NCBI RefSeq assembly: GCF_036227225.1
Contig: NZ_CP109444.1
Coordinates: 1,364,001 to 1,428,000, forward strand
Reading direction: 5' to 3'
Length of the DNA: 64,000 nt
From: Streptomyces sp. NBC_01478
GTDB lineage: Bacteria; Actinomycetota; Actinomycetes; Streptomycetales; Streptomycetaceae
The first letter of the stretch is position 1. The number at the start of each line of letters is the position of its first letter. This document shows positions 39,956 through 47,795 of the stretch, piece by piece. A program made the position numbers and the translations under genes. The notes beneath the pieces were generated by a model. That model saw only the letters and a list, made by a program, of their open reading frames with translations. It ran no database searches and was not told the DNA's origin.

Positions 39956-42685
39956 GTGGGTGAGCTTTTCGGCCGTGACGAGGAGCGCGCCCACCTGCGC
40001 GCCGTCCTCGATCACGCCCGGCGTGGCATGAGCGCGGTCGTCGTGCTGCGCGGTGGCGCGGGCGCCGGCAAGACCGCTCTCGTGGACTACGCGCACCGCA
40101 CGGCGGAACCGGAGTTCGACGTCGTCCGGTTCGACGCCGTCGAGTCCGAGGCGGAACTCGGGTACGCCGCACTGCACCAGCTCCTCCTGCCCTACCTGCC
40201 CCGCCTCCCCGACCTCCCGGAGCCGCAGCGCGAGGCCATCGCCCAGGTCTTCGGACTCGAGCGCCGGACCACGCCGCCGGACCGTTTCCTGGTGGCCATG
40301 GCCGCGCTCGGCCTGCTGGCGACCCGGTCCGCCGACCGGCCGCTGCTGTGCCTGGTGGACGACGCGCACTGGCTGGACGCCGACTCCGCCGAGGTGCTCT
40401 CCTTCATGGCCCGTCGGCTGCACGCGGACTCGGCCGCCGTGGTGTTCGCGGCCCGCGACACGGCCGACCTCGTCGACCGTCTGACCGGCCTCCCGCGCCT
40501 GTCCCTCGCCGGTCTGGATCCCGTGTCGGCCGGCCGGCTGCTCGCGTCGGCGGTCGACGGGACCCTCGACCCGGAGGTCGGCGCCCGCATCGTCGCGGGT
40601 ACGGGAGGCAACGCGCTGGCACTGGTCGAGGCCGCGCGGGAACTCCGTCCCGACCAGCTCAGCGGCCAGTCCCCGCTCCCCCAACTCGTGCCCCTGGGGC
40701 CGGAGTTGGAGCGCAGCTATCTGCGCGAGGTGATGTCCCTGCCGCCCCGCACCCGTGACCTGCTGCTGACCGCCGCCGCCGACCCCACCAGCGACCCCGG
40801 CCTGCTCTGGCGCGCCGGCACCGAACTCGGCTTCACCGCCACCGAAGCGGCAGTCGCCGAGGAGCGCGGCCTCCTCACCATCCGCGACACCGTCCGCTTC
40901 CGCCACCCGCTGATCCGTTCGGCGATCTACTACGGCGCTCCGCTCGCCCGGCGGGCCCGCGTGCACGCCGCCCTGGCCGCGGTCTCCGGCGACCCGGACA
41001 AGTCCGAGCTACGGGCCTGGCACCTGGCGGCGGCCGCCACCGATCCCGACGAGTCGGTCGCGGCGGAGCTGGAGCGCGCCGCGGAACGCACCCGGGACCG
41101 CGGCGGGTGGACCGCCGGCGCCACCCTGTGGGCGCGCGCCGCCGCGCTGACGTCCGACCCGCCCACCCGTGGCCGCCGCCTGCTCGCCGCCGCCGAGGCG
41201 AGCGCGGTGGCCGGCGCTCCCGACCGGGCGCAGACCCTGCTCGACGAAGCGGCCGCCCACCGAGACGACCCCGCTCACAAGGGAGCGGTCCTGCGGGTCC
41301 AGGCACGCGTCCACCGGCTGACGGGCGCGCCCGGGGCGGCCACCGGTTCCCTGCTCGCGGCGGCGCGCGAGCTGGGCCCGGTCGACATCCGCCTGGCCCG
41401 GGACGTACTGGTCGAGGCCCTGGTCCAGGCCCAGATCAGCGATGTGCTCGCCCCGCGCGGCGCCACCCGTCGCAGCGTGGCGGAGGCCGTCCGCACCCTC
41501 CCGCTGTCGGCCGGCCTCCCGACCACCACGGGCGACCTGATCCTGGAGGCCGACACGGCGGTCCATCTGGAGGGGCTCGCCGTGGCGACTCCCCTTCTCC
41601 AGAAGGCGATCGCGGCGGCGCGCGGCGAGGAGTCGACCGCCCCGGAACTCTTCCAGTGGCTGGCGGCGGCCTGCTCGCACGCCACCGTCCTCGGCGACGA
41701 CATCGCCCTGCACGAACTCGCCCGGCGGATGGAGTCCGAAGCGCGACGGCAGAGCATGGTGATCCCGAGGGCGCTGGCTCTCAGCCACACGGCCCTGTCC
41801 GAGTTGATCGCCGGCCGACTGGCCGAGGCCGAGCGGCTCTTCGACCGGCGCGCGGCGCTGGAGGAGGCCCGCGGCGGTGAACTCCACCTGGGAGCCCTGC
41901 TGTTGGCCGCCTGGCGCGGGGACGTCGACCGGACGCACCGCCTCATGGACGCCGTCGACGAACACGCGGCCGGCACCGGCCAGGGCTACCAGCTCGTCTT
42001 CCGCGCCTACGCCCGGTGCGTCCTCGAACTGGGCCAGGGCCGCTACCGCGAGGCGTACCTCAGCTTGGAGAACCGCATCGGGGAGCTGTCCCAACTGAAG
42101 TTCGCCCTCGTGGACCTGGTCGAGGCGGCGGTCCGCTGCGGCAGGCCCACGGAGGCGGCGGAACTGACGGAGCACCTCGGCCGACTCACCGAGTGGTCCC
42201 CGGTACCCGGCCTGCTCGGCGACTTCGCCCGCGCCCAGGCCCTGACCCGCACGGACCCGGCGGAGACCGAGCGGCTCTACCTGGAGGCCGTCAAGCACCA
42301 CGAGAACACCCGGGGCCCCGGCCGCCGCGCCCGCAGCCACCAGCTCTACGGCGAGTGGCTGCGCCGGGAACGCCGGATCAAGGAGGCCCGCTCCCAACTC
42401 CGCACCGCCCACGGGCTGTTCGAGACGACCGGGGCATACGGCTACGCGGCGCGGACGGCGCGGGAACTCGCCGCGGCAGGCGCCCCGGTCGAACCCCGGG
42501 ACACTCCCCGCGCCGGAAACGACCTGACCGCCCAGGAAACCCGGGTCGCCCACCTGGCCGCGTCCGGCGCGACCAACGCGGAGATCGCCGCCCAGTTGTT
42601 CCTCAGCGCCCACACGGTGGACTACCACCTGCGCAAGATCTTCCGGAAGCTGGACGTCCGCTCCCGTCGCGAGCTGGTGCTGTGA
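39956..42685 (+). CDS. LuxR-family ATPase regulator (LAL), intact
   Basis: 909 residues from GTG 39956. Walker A GGAGAGKT (33-40) and Walker B CLVDDAHWLD (132-141) head an ATPase module. The middle is TPR-like. The C-terminal LuxR helix-turn-helix is close to consensus (about 845-900): LTAQETRVAHLAASGATNAEIAAQLFLSAHTVDYHL is its core, ending KLDVRSRREL. Such proteins sense ligands or proteins and activate nearby operons. It is divergent from the hydrolase pair, and the palindromes at 39797-39828 between them are candidate binding sites. Confidence 0.92.
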   Translation: MGELFGRDEERAHLRAVLDHARRGMSAVVVLRGGAGAGKTALVDYAHRTAEPEFDVVRFDAVESEAELGYAALHQLLLPYLPRLPDLPEPQREAIAQVFGLERRTTPPDRFLVAMAALGLLATRSADRPLLCLVDDAHWLDADSAEVLSFMARRLHADSAAVVFAARDTADLVDRLTGLPRLSLAGLDPVSAGRLLASAVDGTLDPEVGARIVAGTGGNALALVEAARELRPDQLSGQSPLPQLVPLGPELERSYLREVMSLPPRTRDLLLTAAADPTSDPGLLWRAGTELGFTATEAAVAEERGLLTIRDTVRFRHPLIRSAIYYGAPLARRARVHAALAAVSGDPDKSELRAWHLAAAATDPDESVAAELERAAERTRDRGGWTAGATLWARAAALTSDPPTRGRRLLAAAEASAVAGAPDRAQTLLDEAAAHRDDPAHKGAVLRVQARVHRLTGAPGAATGSLLAAARELGPVDIRLARDVLVEALVQAQISDVLAPRGATRRSVAEAVRTLPLSAGLPTTTGDLILEADTAVHLEGLAVATPLLQKAIAAARGEESTAPELFQWLAAACSHATVLGDDIALHELARRMESEARRQSMVIPRALALSHTALSELIAGRLAEAERLFDRRAALEEARGGELHLGALLLAAWRGDVDRTHRLMDAVDEHAAGTGQGYQLVFRAYARCVLELGQGRYREAYLSLENRIGELSQLKFALVDLVEAAVRCGRPTEAAELTEHLGRLTEWSPVPGLLGDFARAQALTRTDPAETERLYLEAVKHHENTRGPGRRARSHQLYGEWLRRERRIKEARSQLRTAHGLFETTGAYGYAARTARELAAAGAPVEPRDTPRAGNDLTAQETRVAHLAASGATNAEIAAQLFLSAHTVDYHLRKIFRKLDVRSRRELVL

Positions 42686-42767
42686 CCGCGTAGGTTCACC
42701 GGGTCGGGCCTGGCGCGCGTTCGGATGCGCCGCGACTCGGTCTCCGCGGCTGCTCGGCTCCGAGGGA

Positions 42768-43391
42768 TCAGCCGGTGAATTCGTTGACGCCGAGGGCGAA
42801 GTCCCAGTGGCCGACCCCGTTGCCGGCGAGGCCCACCGTGACCAGGCCCATTCCTTCCAGCCAGTGCGCCATCTTCAGGCCGCCGGCGTCCAGCGGGCGC
42901 AGCCCGAGGCTCTCGATGAATGCCGCCACGCCCGCCTTGGCCTGCGCACTGTCGCCGGCGATGAAGACGTCGGGCCGGCCCTTCTCCAGGACGCTACTGA
43001 AGATCGTGTTGAACCCCTTCACCACGCTGGCGCCGGCCGGGGCCACTTTGGCGACTTCCTGCGCGACCGAGGTCTCCTCGCTGTGGGCCAGCCCGTCGAA
43101 CGTGGCGTTGAAGGGGTTGCTGATGTCGACGATGACCTTGCCCGCGAGGGCGTCCCCGTACTCGGTGACGACCGGGACGACCCCGGCGTACAACAGGGCC
43201 GTGATGACGATGTCCCCGGCCGGGACGGCGCCCCACTTGCCCGTGGTCGTACCGCCGCCCAGAGTCTTGGCCAGGTCACCGGCCTTGGACTGATCGCGTC
43301 CCATGACCTCGACGGTGTTGCCGCCCGCCACCGCGAGCTTGCCGATGGTGCGGGCCATGTTCCCCGTACCGATGAGGGTGATGCTGCTCAT
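42768..43391 (-). CDS. NADP/F420-dependent oxidoreductase-like protein (paralog B)
   Basis: 207 residues. The Rossmann start is ITLIGTGNMARTIGKLAVAGG with GRDQSK at the NADP phosphate position, followed by IVITALLYAGVVPVV and KVIVDISNPFNAT. This matches the F420:NADPH oxidoreductase (Fno)-like group, about 210 residues. It is strongly similar to the gene at 45297-45926, for instance FIESLGLRPLDAG in both. It may move hydride between F420H2 and NADP+ or act as a stand-alone NADP oxidoreductase. It lies 24 bp downstream of an SDR gene, so the two probably share a transcript. Confidence 0.85.
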   Translation of the reverse strand: MSSITLIGTGNMARTIGKLAVAGGNTVEVMGRDQSKAGDLAKTLGGGTTTGKWGAVPAGDIVITALLYAGVVPVVTEYGDALAGKVIVDISNPFNATFDGLAHSEETSVAQEVAKVAPAGASVVKGFNTIFSSVLEKGRPDVFIAGDSAQAKAGVAAFIESLGLRPLDAGGLKMAHWLEGMGLVTVGLAGNGVGHWDFALGVNEFTG

Positions 43392-43415
43392 GAGGTGTGC
43401 TCTCTTCCTGTTGGT

Positions 43416-44150
43416 TCAGATGGCGGTGGTGCCGCCGTCGGTGACCAGTTCCAAGCCGTTGACGTAGCTGGAGTCGTCGGAGGCGAGGAACAGGGCGACG
43501 GTGGCGATTTCTTCGGGGCGGCCCATCTCTCCGCGGGGGATGAGGGACTCGAATGCGGCCTTGGTCGCCTCGTCGAACAGTTCTTCCTGTTTGGCGGTGG
43601 CGACCTGGCCGGGAGTCAGGACGTTGACCCGGATCTTGCGGTCGCGCAGTTCGTTGAGCCAGACGCGAGCCCAGGCATGCTGGACGGCTTTGCTTCCCGC
43701 GTAGAGGCTCCAGCCGGGGAAGGCGCCGAGGGAGGCGTTGGATCCGGTCATGAGGATCGAGCCGTTGTCGTTGATCAGCGGCAGTGCCTTCTGCACGGTG
43801 AACAGCGTGCCGCGCGCGTTGAGCCAGAAGGCGCGGTGGAACTGTTCTTCGGTGATCTCGCCGAGAGCGGCGGGTTCGCCCATACCGGCGCTGGCCCACA
43901 GCACGTCGATCGAGCCCTTTTCCCGCTTGACGGTGTCGTACAAGCGGTCCAGGTCCTCCAGTTCGGACGCGTCACCCTGGACGGCGGTGACGTTGCGGCC
44001 GATCAGCTTGACGGCGTCGTCGAGTGATTCCTGCCGCCGGGCCTGGATGAAGACGTGCGCTCCTTCCTCGACGAACAGTTTGGCGCCGGCCAGTGCCATG
44101 CCGGTGGATCCGCCGGTGATCACTGCTACCTTGCCATCGAGCTTTCCCAT
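43416..44150 (-). CDS. short-chain dehydrogenase/reductase (SDR)
   Basis: 244 residues from ATG 44150, with GGAG 5 bases upstream; the frame extends further but without a ribosome site. The cofactor motif is TGGSTGMALAGAK (about 12-24), unusual in having Met-Ala where Gly-Ile/Leu-Gly is common. Later ones are NVTAVQGDASELEDL, LWASAGMG (NAG variant), the Ser in MTGSNAS and the catalytic Tyr/Lys in LYAGSKAV. The Asp/Gln after strand 2 (FIQARRQES) suggests NADPH. Substrate unknown. A promoter with repeated GTATCCGAA words lies just upstream. Confidence 0.88.
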   Translation of the reverse strand: MGKLDGKVAVITGGSTGMALAGAKLFVEEGAHVFIQARRQESLDDAVKLIGRNVTAVQGDASELEDLDRLYDTVKREKGSIDVLWASAGMGEPAALGEITEEQFHRAFWLNARGTLFTVQKALPLINDNGSILMTGSNASLGAFPGWSLYAGSKAVQHAWARVWLNELRDRKIRVNVLTPGQVATAKQEELFDEATKAAFESLIPRGEMGRPEEIATVALFLASDDSSYVNGLELVTDGGTTAI

Positions 44151-44163
44151 GACCACTCCATTG

Positions 44164-44214
44164 AATTGATAGGTATCCGAATCGGGTATCCGAATCAATT
44201 GACGAGTATCCGAA
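44164..44214 (-). promoter_or_regulatory. promoter of the SDR gene with three GTATCCGAA repeats and flanking inverted repeats
   Basis: GTATCCGAA occurs at 44173-44181, 44186-44194 and 44206-44214 (spacings 13 and 20). AATTGAT (44164-44170) and ATCAATT (44194-44200) form 7-bp inverted arms around the first two. On the minus strand TTGATT (44198-44193) and TACCTA (44175-44170) are 17 bases apart, a plausible promoter whose spacer holds two repeats. Probable repressor/activator site; the regulator is unknown. Confidence 0.6.
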
Positions 44215-44264
44215 ACAGTGAACCCTTGCCATTTCCCGACTCGTTGCGATTCGGGTCCCAGCCG

Positions 44265-45200
44265 TCAGCCGGCGGGAAAGTAATGGCCGTTGTCCAGATC
44301 GGCGAGCAGGCCGGGCTGAGCGGGTTCCCAGCCGAGGGTCCGGCGGGTGATGAGATTGGACGCCGGATAGCTCTGCGTGACTATGTTCGCGAGGAATCCG
44401 AAGTATCCCGGCACCATCAGTACGTCCACGGGAATGCTGACGACGGGCAGGCCGAGACGGCTGCCGATGGCCTCGGCGATCTCGCGGAACGGAATGCCCC
44501 CGTCCCCGACCGCGTGCCAGTACGGGCCGGCCGGCCCCTTCTCCAGCGCCAAGCGGAACAAGGAGGCGACATCGCGGATGTGCACGGCGTTCCACAGGTT
44601 CGCGCCGTCGCCGGGGTAGCCGACGAAACCCTTCTCCTTCGCGAGCGCGATCAGCACGGGGAGGAAGCCGGCACGATCGGTCGTACTGTGCGCGATGTTG
44701 GCGATCCGCACGATCGAAGACCGCACCCCCTGCTCGGCGAGGCCGACCACGGTGGTTTCCACGACGTTGCGAATCCGCAGGGTGCCCTTGTACTCGTCGC
44801 CGCTGGGAAGGGCCGGGTCCTCCTCGGTGACCGGTCGGCCCAGGTCCCCGCCCGAGCCTATGCTCCCCGCTGCGACCAGCGGCTTTCCGGTTCCCGCGAG
44901 TGCCTCGCCGTACGCGAGCATGATCGGGACCTCCGCGGCGGCCACGGCGTCGAGCCCGCCGGAGGGAAGCAGGTCCTGTCGGTGCGCGACGTGGATGACG
45001 CCGTCGGAGTCCGCGGCCGCCTCCTTGAGCCCGTCGAGATCCTGGAGGTCGCCGCGACGCACCTTCGCGCCGAGCGCGGACAACGCCGCCGCGGCGGTGT
45101 CCGACCGGGCCAGGCCGGTGACCTCGTGCCCGGCGGCAATGAGCTCGGGGACGATGTACGAACCGGAATGGCCGGTCCCACCAGTAACGAAAACGCGCAT
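44265..45200 (-). CDS. NAD-dependent epimerase/dehydratase-like SDR
   Basis: 311 residues. The extended-SDR start is VFVTGGTGHSGSYIVPELIAAG, with LARSDTAA at the cofactor phosphate end and VRRGDLQDLDGL and GVIHVAH following. The catalytic YxxxK of classical epimerases is not obvious (the region reads SGDEYKGTLRIRNVVE), so it may be an atypical reductase of the NmrA/YwnB or nucleoside-diphosphate-sugar type. C-terminal substrate domain includes HAVGDGGIPFREIAEAIG. It is downstream of the F420-like paralog A and upstream of the SDR gene, all on the minus strand. Confidence 0.85.
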   Translation of the reverse strand: MRVFVTGGTGHSGSYIVPELIAAGHEVTGLARSDTAAAALSALGAKVRRGDLQDLDGLKEAAADSDGVIHVAHRQDLLPSGGLDAVAAAEVPIMLAYGEALAGTGKPLVAAGSIGSGGDLGRPVTEEDPALPSGDEYKGTLRIRNVVETTVVGLAEQGVRSSIVRIANIAHSTTDRAGFLPVLIALAKEKGFVGYPGDGANLWNAVHIRDVASLFRLALEKGPAGPYWHAVGDGGIPFREIAEAIGSRLGLPVVSIPVDVLMVPGYFGFLANIVTQSYPASNLITRRTLGWEPAQPGLLADLDNGHYFPAG

Positions 45201-45296
45201 TTTGCTGTCCTTTTGAGGGTAGGAGGAGCGACTGTTCTTCTCGTGCCGTGGATCGACTGGCGTGATGTGGCGCGAGAAGCAGTGGTGCGGATGCGC

Positions 45297-45926
45297 TCAG
45301 CGCAGGATGGTGATGCCGAGGGAGAAGTCGGTGTGCTTGACGGAGTGGGTCATGAGGCCCAGCTCCAGCAGGCAGACGTTCTCCAGTGCTCGCGCCATCG
45401 GCAACTTCCCGGTGTCCAACGGGCGCAGCCCCAGGCTTTCGATGAACGCCGACACGCGTGCCTTTGCCTGCGCGTCGTCGCCGGCGATGAACACGTCCAA
45501 GGGGCGGCCCTCGGCCGGGCCGGCCGCCAGGACATGAGAGAACAGGGTGTTGAACGCCTTGACGACATGTGCGCCGACGGGGGCCGCCTTGGCGATCTCC
45601 TGCGCGCCGGAACTGCCGTCGGGGGTGACAAAGCCCTGGAGATCGGGGGCGACGGGGTTGGTGATGTCGATGATGACCTTGCCGTACAGCGCGTCCCCGT
45701 ACTCGCTCACCACCGCCGCCGCGGCGGCGTACGGCACGGCGAGGACAACGATGTCCCCGGCCGGGGCGGCGGCCGTCCCGACAGTGGCGCCGTCTAGCGC
45801 GCCGGCCAGTTCCTTGGTCTTGGCCGGGTCGCGGCCGATGATCTCGACGGCGTTGCCGCCGGCCAGCGCCCGGCCGGCCAGGGCACCGGCCATGTTCCCC
45901 AGGCCGATAATGCTGATGCCGCTCAT
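45297..45926 (-). CDS. NADP/F420-dependent oxidoreductase-like protein (paralog A)
   Basis: 209 residues from ATG 45926. Starts ISIIGLGNMAGALAGRALAGG with GRDPAK after strand 2; IVVLAVPYAAAAAVV and KVIIDITNPVAP follow. Both the NADP-binding layout and the C-terminal block FIAGDDAQAKARVSAF are nearly shared with the gene at 42768-43391, so these are diverged duplicates in one cluster. Fno-like role likely but unproven. It is the first gene of the minus-strand cluster and divergent from the LysR gene at 46211. Confidence 0.85.
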   Translation of the reverse strand: MSGISIIGLGNMAGALAGRALAGGNAVEIIGRDPAKTKELAGALDGATVGTAAAPAGDIVVLAVPYAAAAAVVSEYGDALYGKVIIDITNPVAPDLQGFVTPDGSSGAQEIAKAAPVGAHVVKAFNTLFSHVLAAGPAEGRPLDVFIAGDDAQAKARVSAFIESLGLRPLDTGKLPMARALENVCLLELGLMTHSVKHTDFSLGITILR

Positions 45927-46167
45927 TCGTGTGCCTGCTTTCTGGAGCTGGACAGGACGCCATGCCCACTCCGTCGTTTTTGACGATTGTGTCGTCGACT
46001 TCGTCGAATGACGCGACGGACGGCGCTCAATTCCTTTTGCGCTCATTCTGGGCCTGGGCCCTGCCGTAAAGTTCCGATGTCGAATTCTTGTGCCGAATTC
46101 GCTTCGATCCCATGGGGTACATATTCAGGTTGCCATTGGCCTGAGCCGGTGTCCAAGACCTCTTTTA

Positions 46168-46200
46168 GGCATGGTGATACCCTGAAAGCATCACCATGCC
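46168..46200. promoter_or_regulatory. LysR-type box: perfect 11-bp inverted repeat with T-N11-A
   Basis: GGCATGGTGAT (46168-46178) and ATCACCATGCC (46190-46200) are exact inverted repeats separated by 11 bases, giving T-N11-A at the centre as in LysR-type recognition sites. The right arm ends directly before the ribosome site GGAGG of the LysR gene. It could serve autoregulation and, as RNA, might fold to cover the initiation region. Confidence 0.7.
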
Positions 46201-46210
46201 GGGAGGCGCT

Positions 46211-47119
46211 GTGGATCTGGATCTGGACCTGCGCAAACTGCGTTACTTCGTCGCCGTGGCCGACCAGTTGCACTTCGGCCGGGCCGCCGATGAGCTGCAT
46301 ATCGCGCAGCCGGTGCTCAGCCGGCAGATCCGCGCGCTCGAGCAGGATCTCGGCGCATCGCTGTTCACCAGGGATCGCCACGGCGTAGCGCTGACCGACG
46401 CGGGCCGACAACTGCTGGCCGACGCCGGTCCGCTGCTCGCCTCCACGCACGCGATCCGCCGCCGGGTGTCCGTGGCCGCTCGCGGCAGCCGGCGGCTGAT
46501 GGTCGGTTTCCGGGCCGGCATCCCGGTCATCCCGGCGGCGCGGGCGTTCGAGGCCAAGCACCCGGACGTGGTCGTGGACGTGCAGCGGATCGAAGGGGAC
46601 GACCAGGCCTCGATGCTGCTCGACGGCCGCATCGACGTCGCCTATGTGCGGCTGCCCATCGACGAGACCGGCCTGCGCGTCACCCCGCTGTACACCGAGC
46701 CGCGGGTGGCGGTGCTGCCCGCCGGCCACCGGTTGGCCGGCAAGGAGGAAGTCACCGAGGCCGACCTGGCCGACGAACCGCTGGTCTGGCATGCCGACCC
46801 GAGCACGCAGCCCACCAGGCGCCCGCACCCCAACGCGGGGTACCTGGTGCGCGGGGTGGACGAGACGCTCGAGCATGTCGCGGCCGGCCGGGGCATCTCG
46901 TTCCTGGCCCGTTCGGCGTCCGTGTTCTACTCACATCCAGACGTCGTCTACGTGCCCATCCCGGATCTGACGCCCGACCAGGTGTGCCTCGCGGTGGCGG
47001 CATCGCGCACATCGCAAGTGGTCGACGACTTCTTCACCGCGGCTCAGGCGACGGCCGAGATCACGTCGGAATGCGGGAACTATGAAATGTGGCAGCTCGG
47101 AAGCGATGCCGTTTCCTAG
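46211..47119 (+). CDS. LysR-family transcriptional regulator
   Basis: 302 residues from GTG 46211 (GGAGG four bases upstream); an in-frame ATG at 46196 lies inside the inverted repeat and has no ribosome site. N-terminal helix-turn-helix: LRYFVAVADQLHFGRAADELHIAQPVLSRQIRALE is the standard LysR pattern (about 8-45). A periplasmic-binding-like effector domain follows (about 90-295). LysR proteins usually control a divergent operon in response to a small molecule; the divergent minus-strand redox cluster beginning at 45926 is the probable target. The tautomerase gene is downstream. Confidence 0.92.
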   Translation: MDLDLDLRKLRYFVAVADQLHFGRAADELHIAQPVLSRQIRALEQDLGASLFTRDRHGVALTDAGRQLLADAGPLLASTHAIRRRVSVAARGSRRLMVGFRAGIPVIPAARAFEAKHPDVVVDVQRIEGDDQASMLLDGRIDVAYVRLPIDETGLRVTPLYTEPRVAVLPAGHRLAGKEEVTEADLADEPLVWHADPSTQPTRRPHPNAGYLVRGVDETLEHVAAGRGISFLARSASVFYSHPDVVYVPIPDLTPDQVCLAVAASRTSQVVDDFFTAAQATAEITSECGNYEMWQLGSDAVS

Positions 47120-47323
47120 CACGGTTGAGCAGTCCGCGAGGCACTTCCACTCCTCGGTGCGCTCGGGAGCTCGGGTGACCTCACGCGGCTCAAGACTTCG
47201 CGCACCCGCTGCCGGTTTTCCCGCGGCGGAAGAGCACACCACGTAGTGACCCGGCCCCCGCGACCACGTGCCGCACGTGATTCCGTCGCGGCGGTCCGCG
47301 GTGAGACTGGCGGCATGGCCCGC

Positions 47324-47344
47324 CACGCGCGCGTGCCTCACCTG
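47324..47344 (+). promoter_or_regulatory. second copy of the shared 21-bp motif, in the tautomerase leader
   Basis: CACGCGCGCGTG followed directly by CCTCACCTG, identical over 21 bases to the minus strand at 39827-39807. It ends 21 bp upstream of the tautomerase ATG, and its orientation relative to the gene is the same as at the hydrolase gene. The mirrored CAGGTGAG arm present at 39.8 kb is not kept here (CGAGGAAA instead). Confidence 0.7.
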
Positions 47345-47365
47345 CGAGGAAACGGGAACCCCATC

Positions 47366-47788
47366 ATGCCCATGATCGACGTCTACGCGGCCGAGGGAAC
47401 CATCAAGGACCGCAAGCGGCTCGCCCAGAACCTGGCGCAGGCCGTCATGCGCTGGGAGAAGGTCCCGGCGATCCCGTTCTTCACCGACAACACAGCCGCC
47501 TTCGTCCACGAACTCGACGCCGACGCCTTCTCCGACGCCGGCGGCAACAGCACCCACATCCGCGTCAACGTCACCACGAACGCGGGGGCGTTGGACCGCG
47601 AGCAGCAGTTGGGCCTGGTCAAGGAGATCTCGGACCTCGTCGCCGAGGCGGCCGGTGACCCCTCTCTCGCCGACCGCACCTGGGTGGCCCTGACCGAGGC
47701 CGTCCCCGGGGGCTGGGGCATCGGCGGTCACTCCTACACGAACGAGGAGATCGTCCGGCACGTGCGCGAACTGCTCGGCAAGGCCTGA
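47366..47788 (+). CDS. 4-oxalocrotonate tautomerase-superfamily protein
   Basis: 140 residues from ATG 47366 so that the product begins M-PMIDVYAAEGT; after Met removal Pro-1 is the catalytic base of this superfamily. A longer frame to 47246 would hide the Pro and has no ribosome site. The length (double that of 4-OT) and blocks THIRVNVTTNAGAL, PGGWGIGGHSYTNEEIV suggest the two-unit subgroup or malonate-semialdehyde-decarboxylase-like group. Keto-enol tautomerisation or dehalogenation is expected. Its stop is 7 bp before the LAL regulator's GTG, so they are probably co-transcribed. Confidence 0.85.
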   Translation: MPMIDVYAAEGTIKDRKRLAQNLAQAVMRWEKVPAIPFFTDNTAAFVHELDADAFSDAGGNSTHIRVNVTTNAGALDREQQLGLVKEISDLVAEAAGDPSLADRTWVALTEAVPGGWGIGGHSYTNEEIVRHVRELLGKA

Positions 47789-47795
47789 CCTCGGC

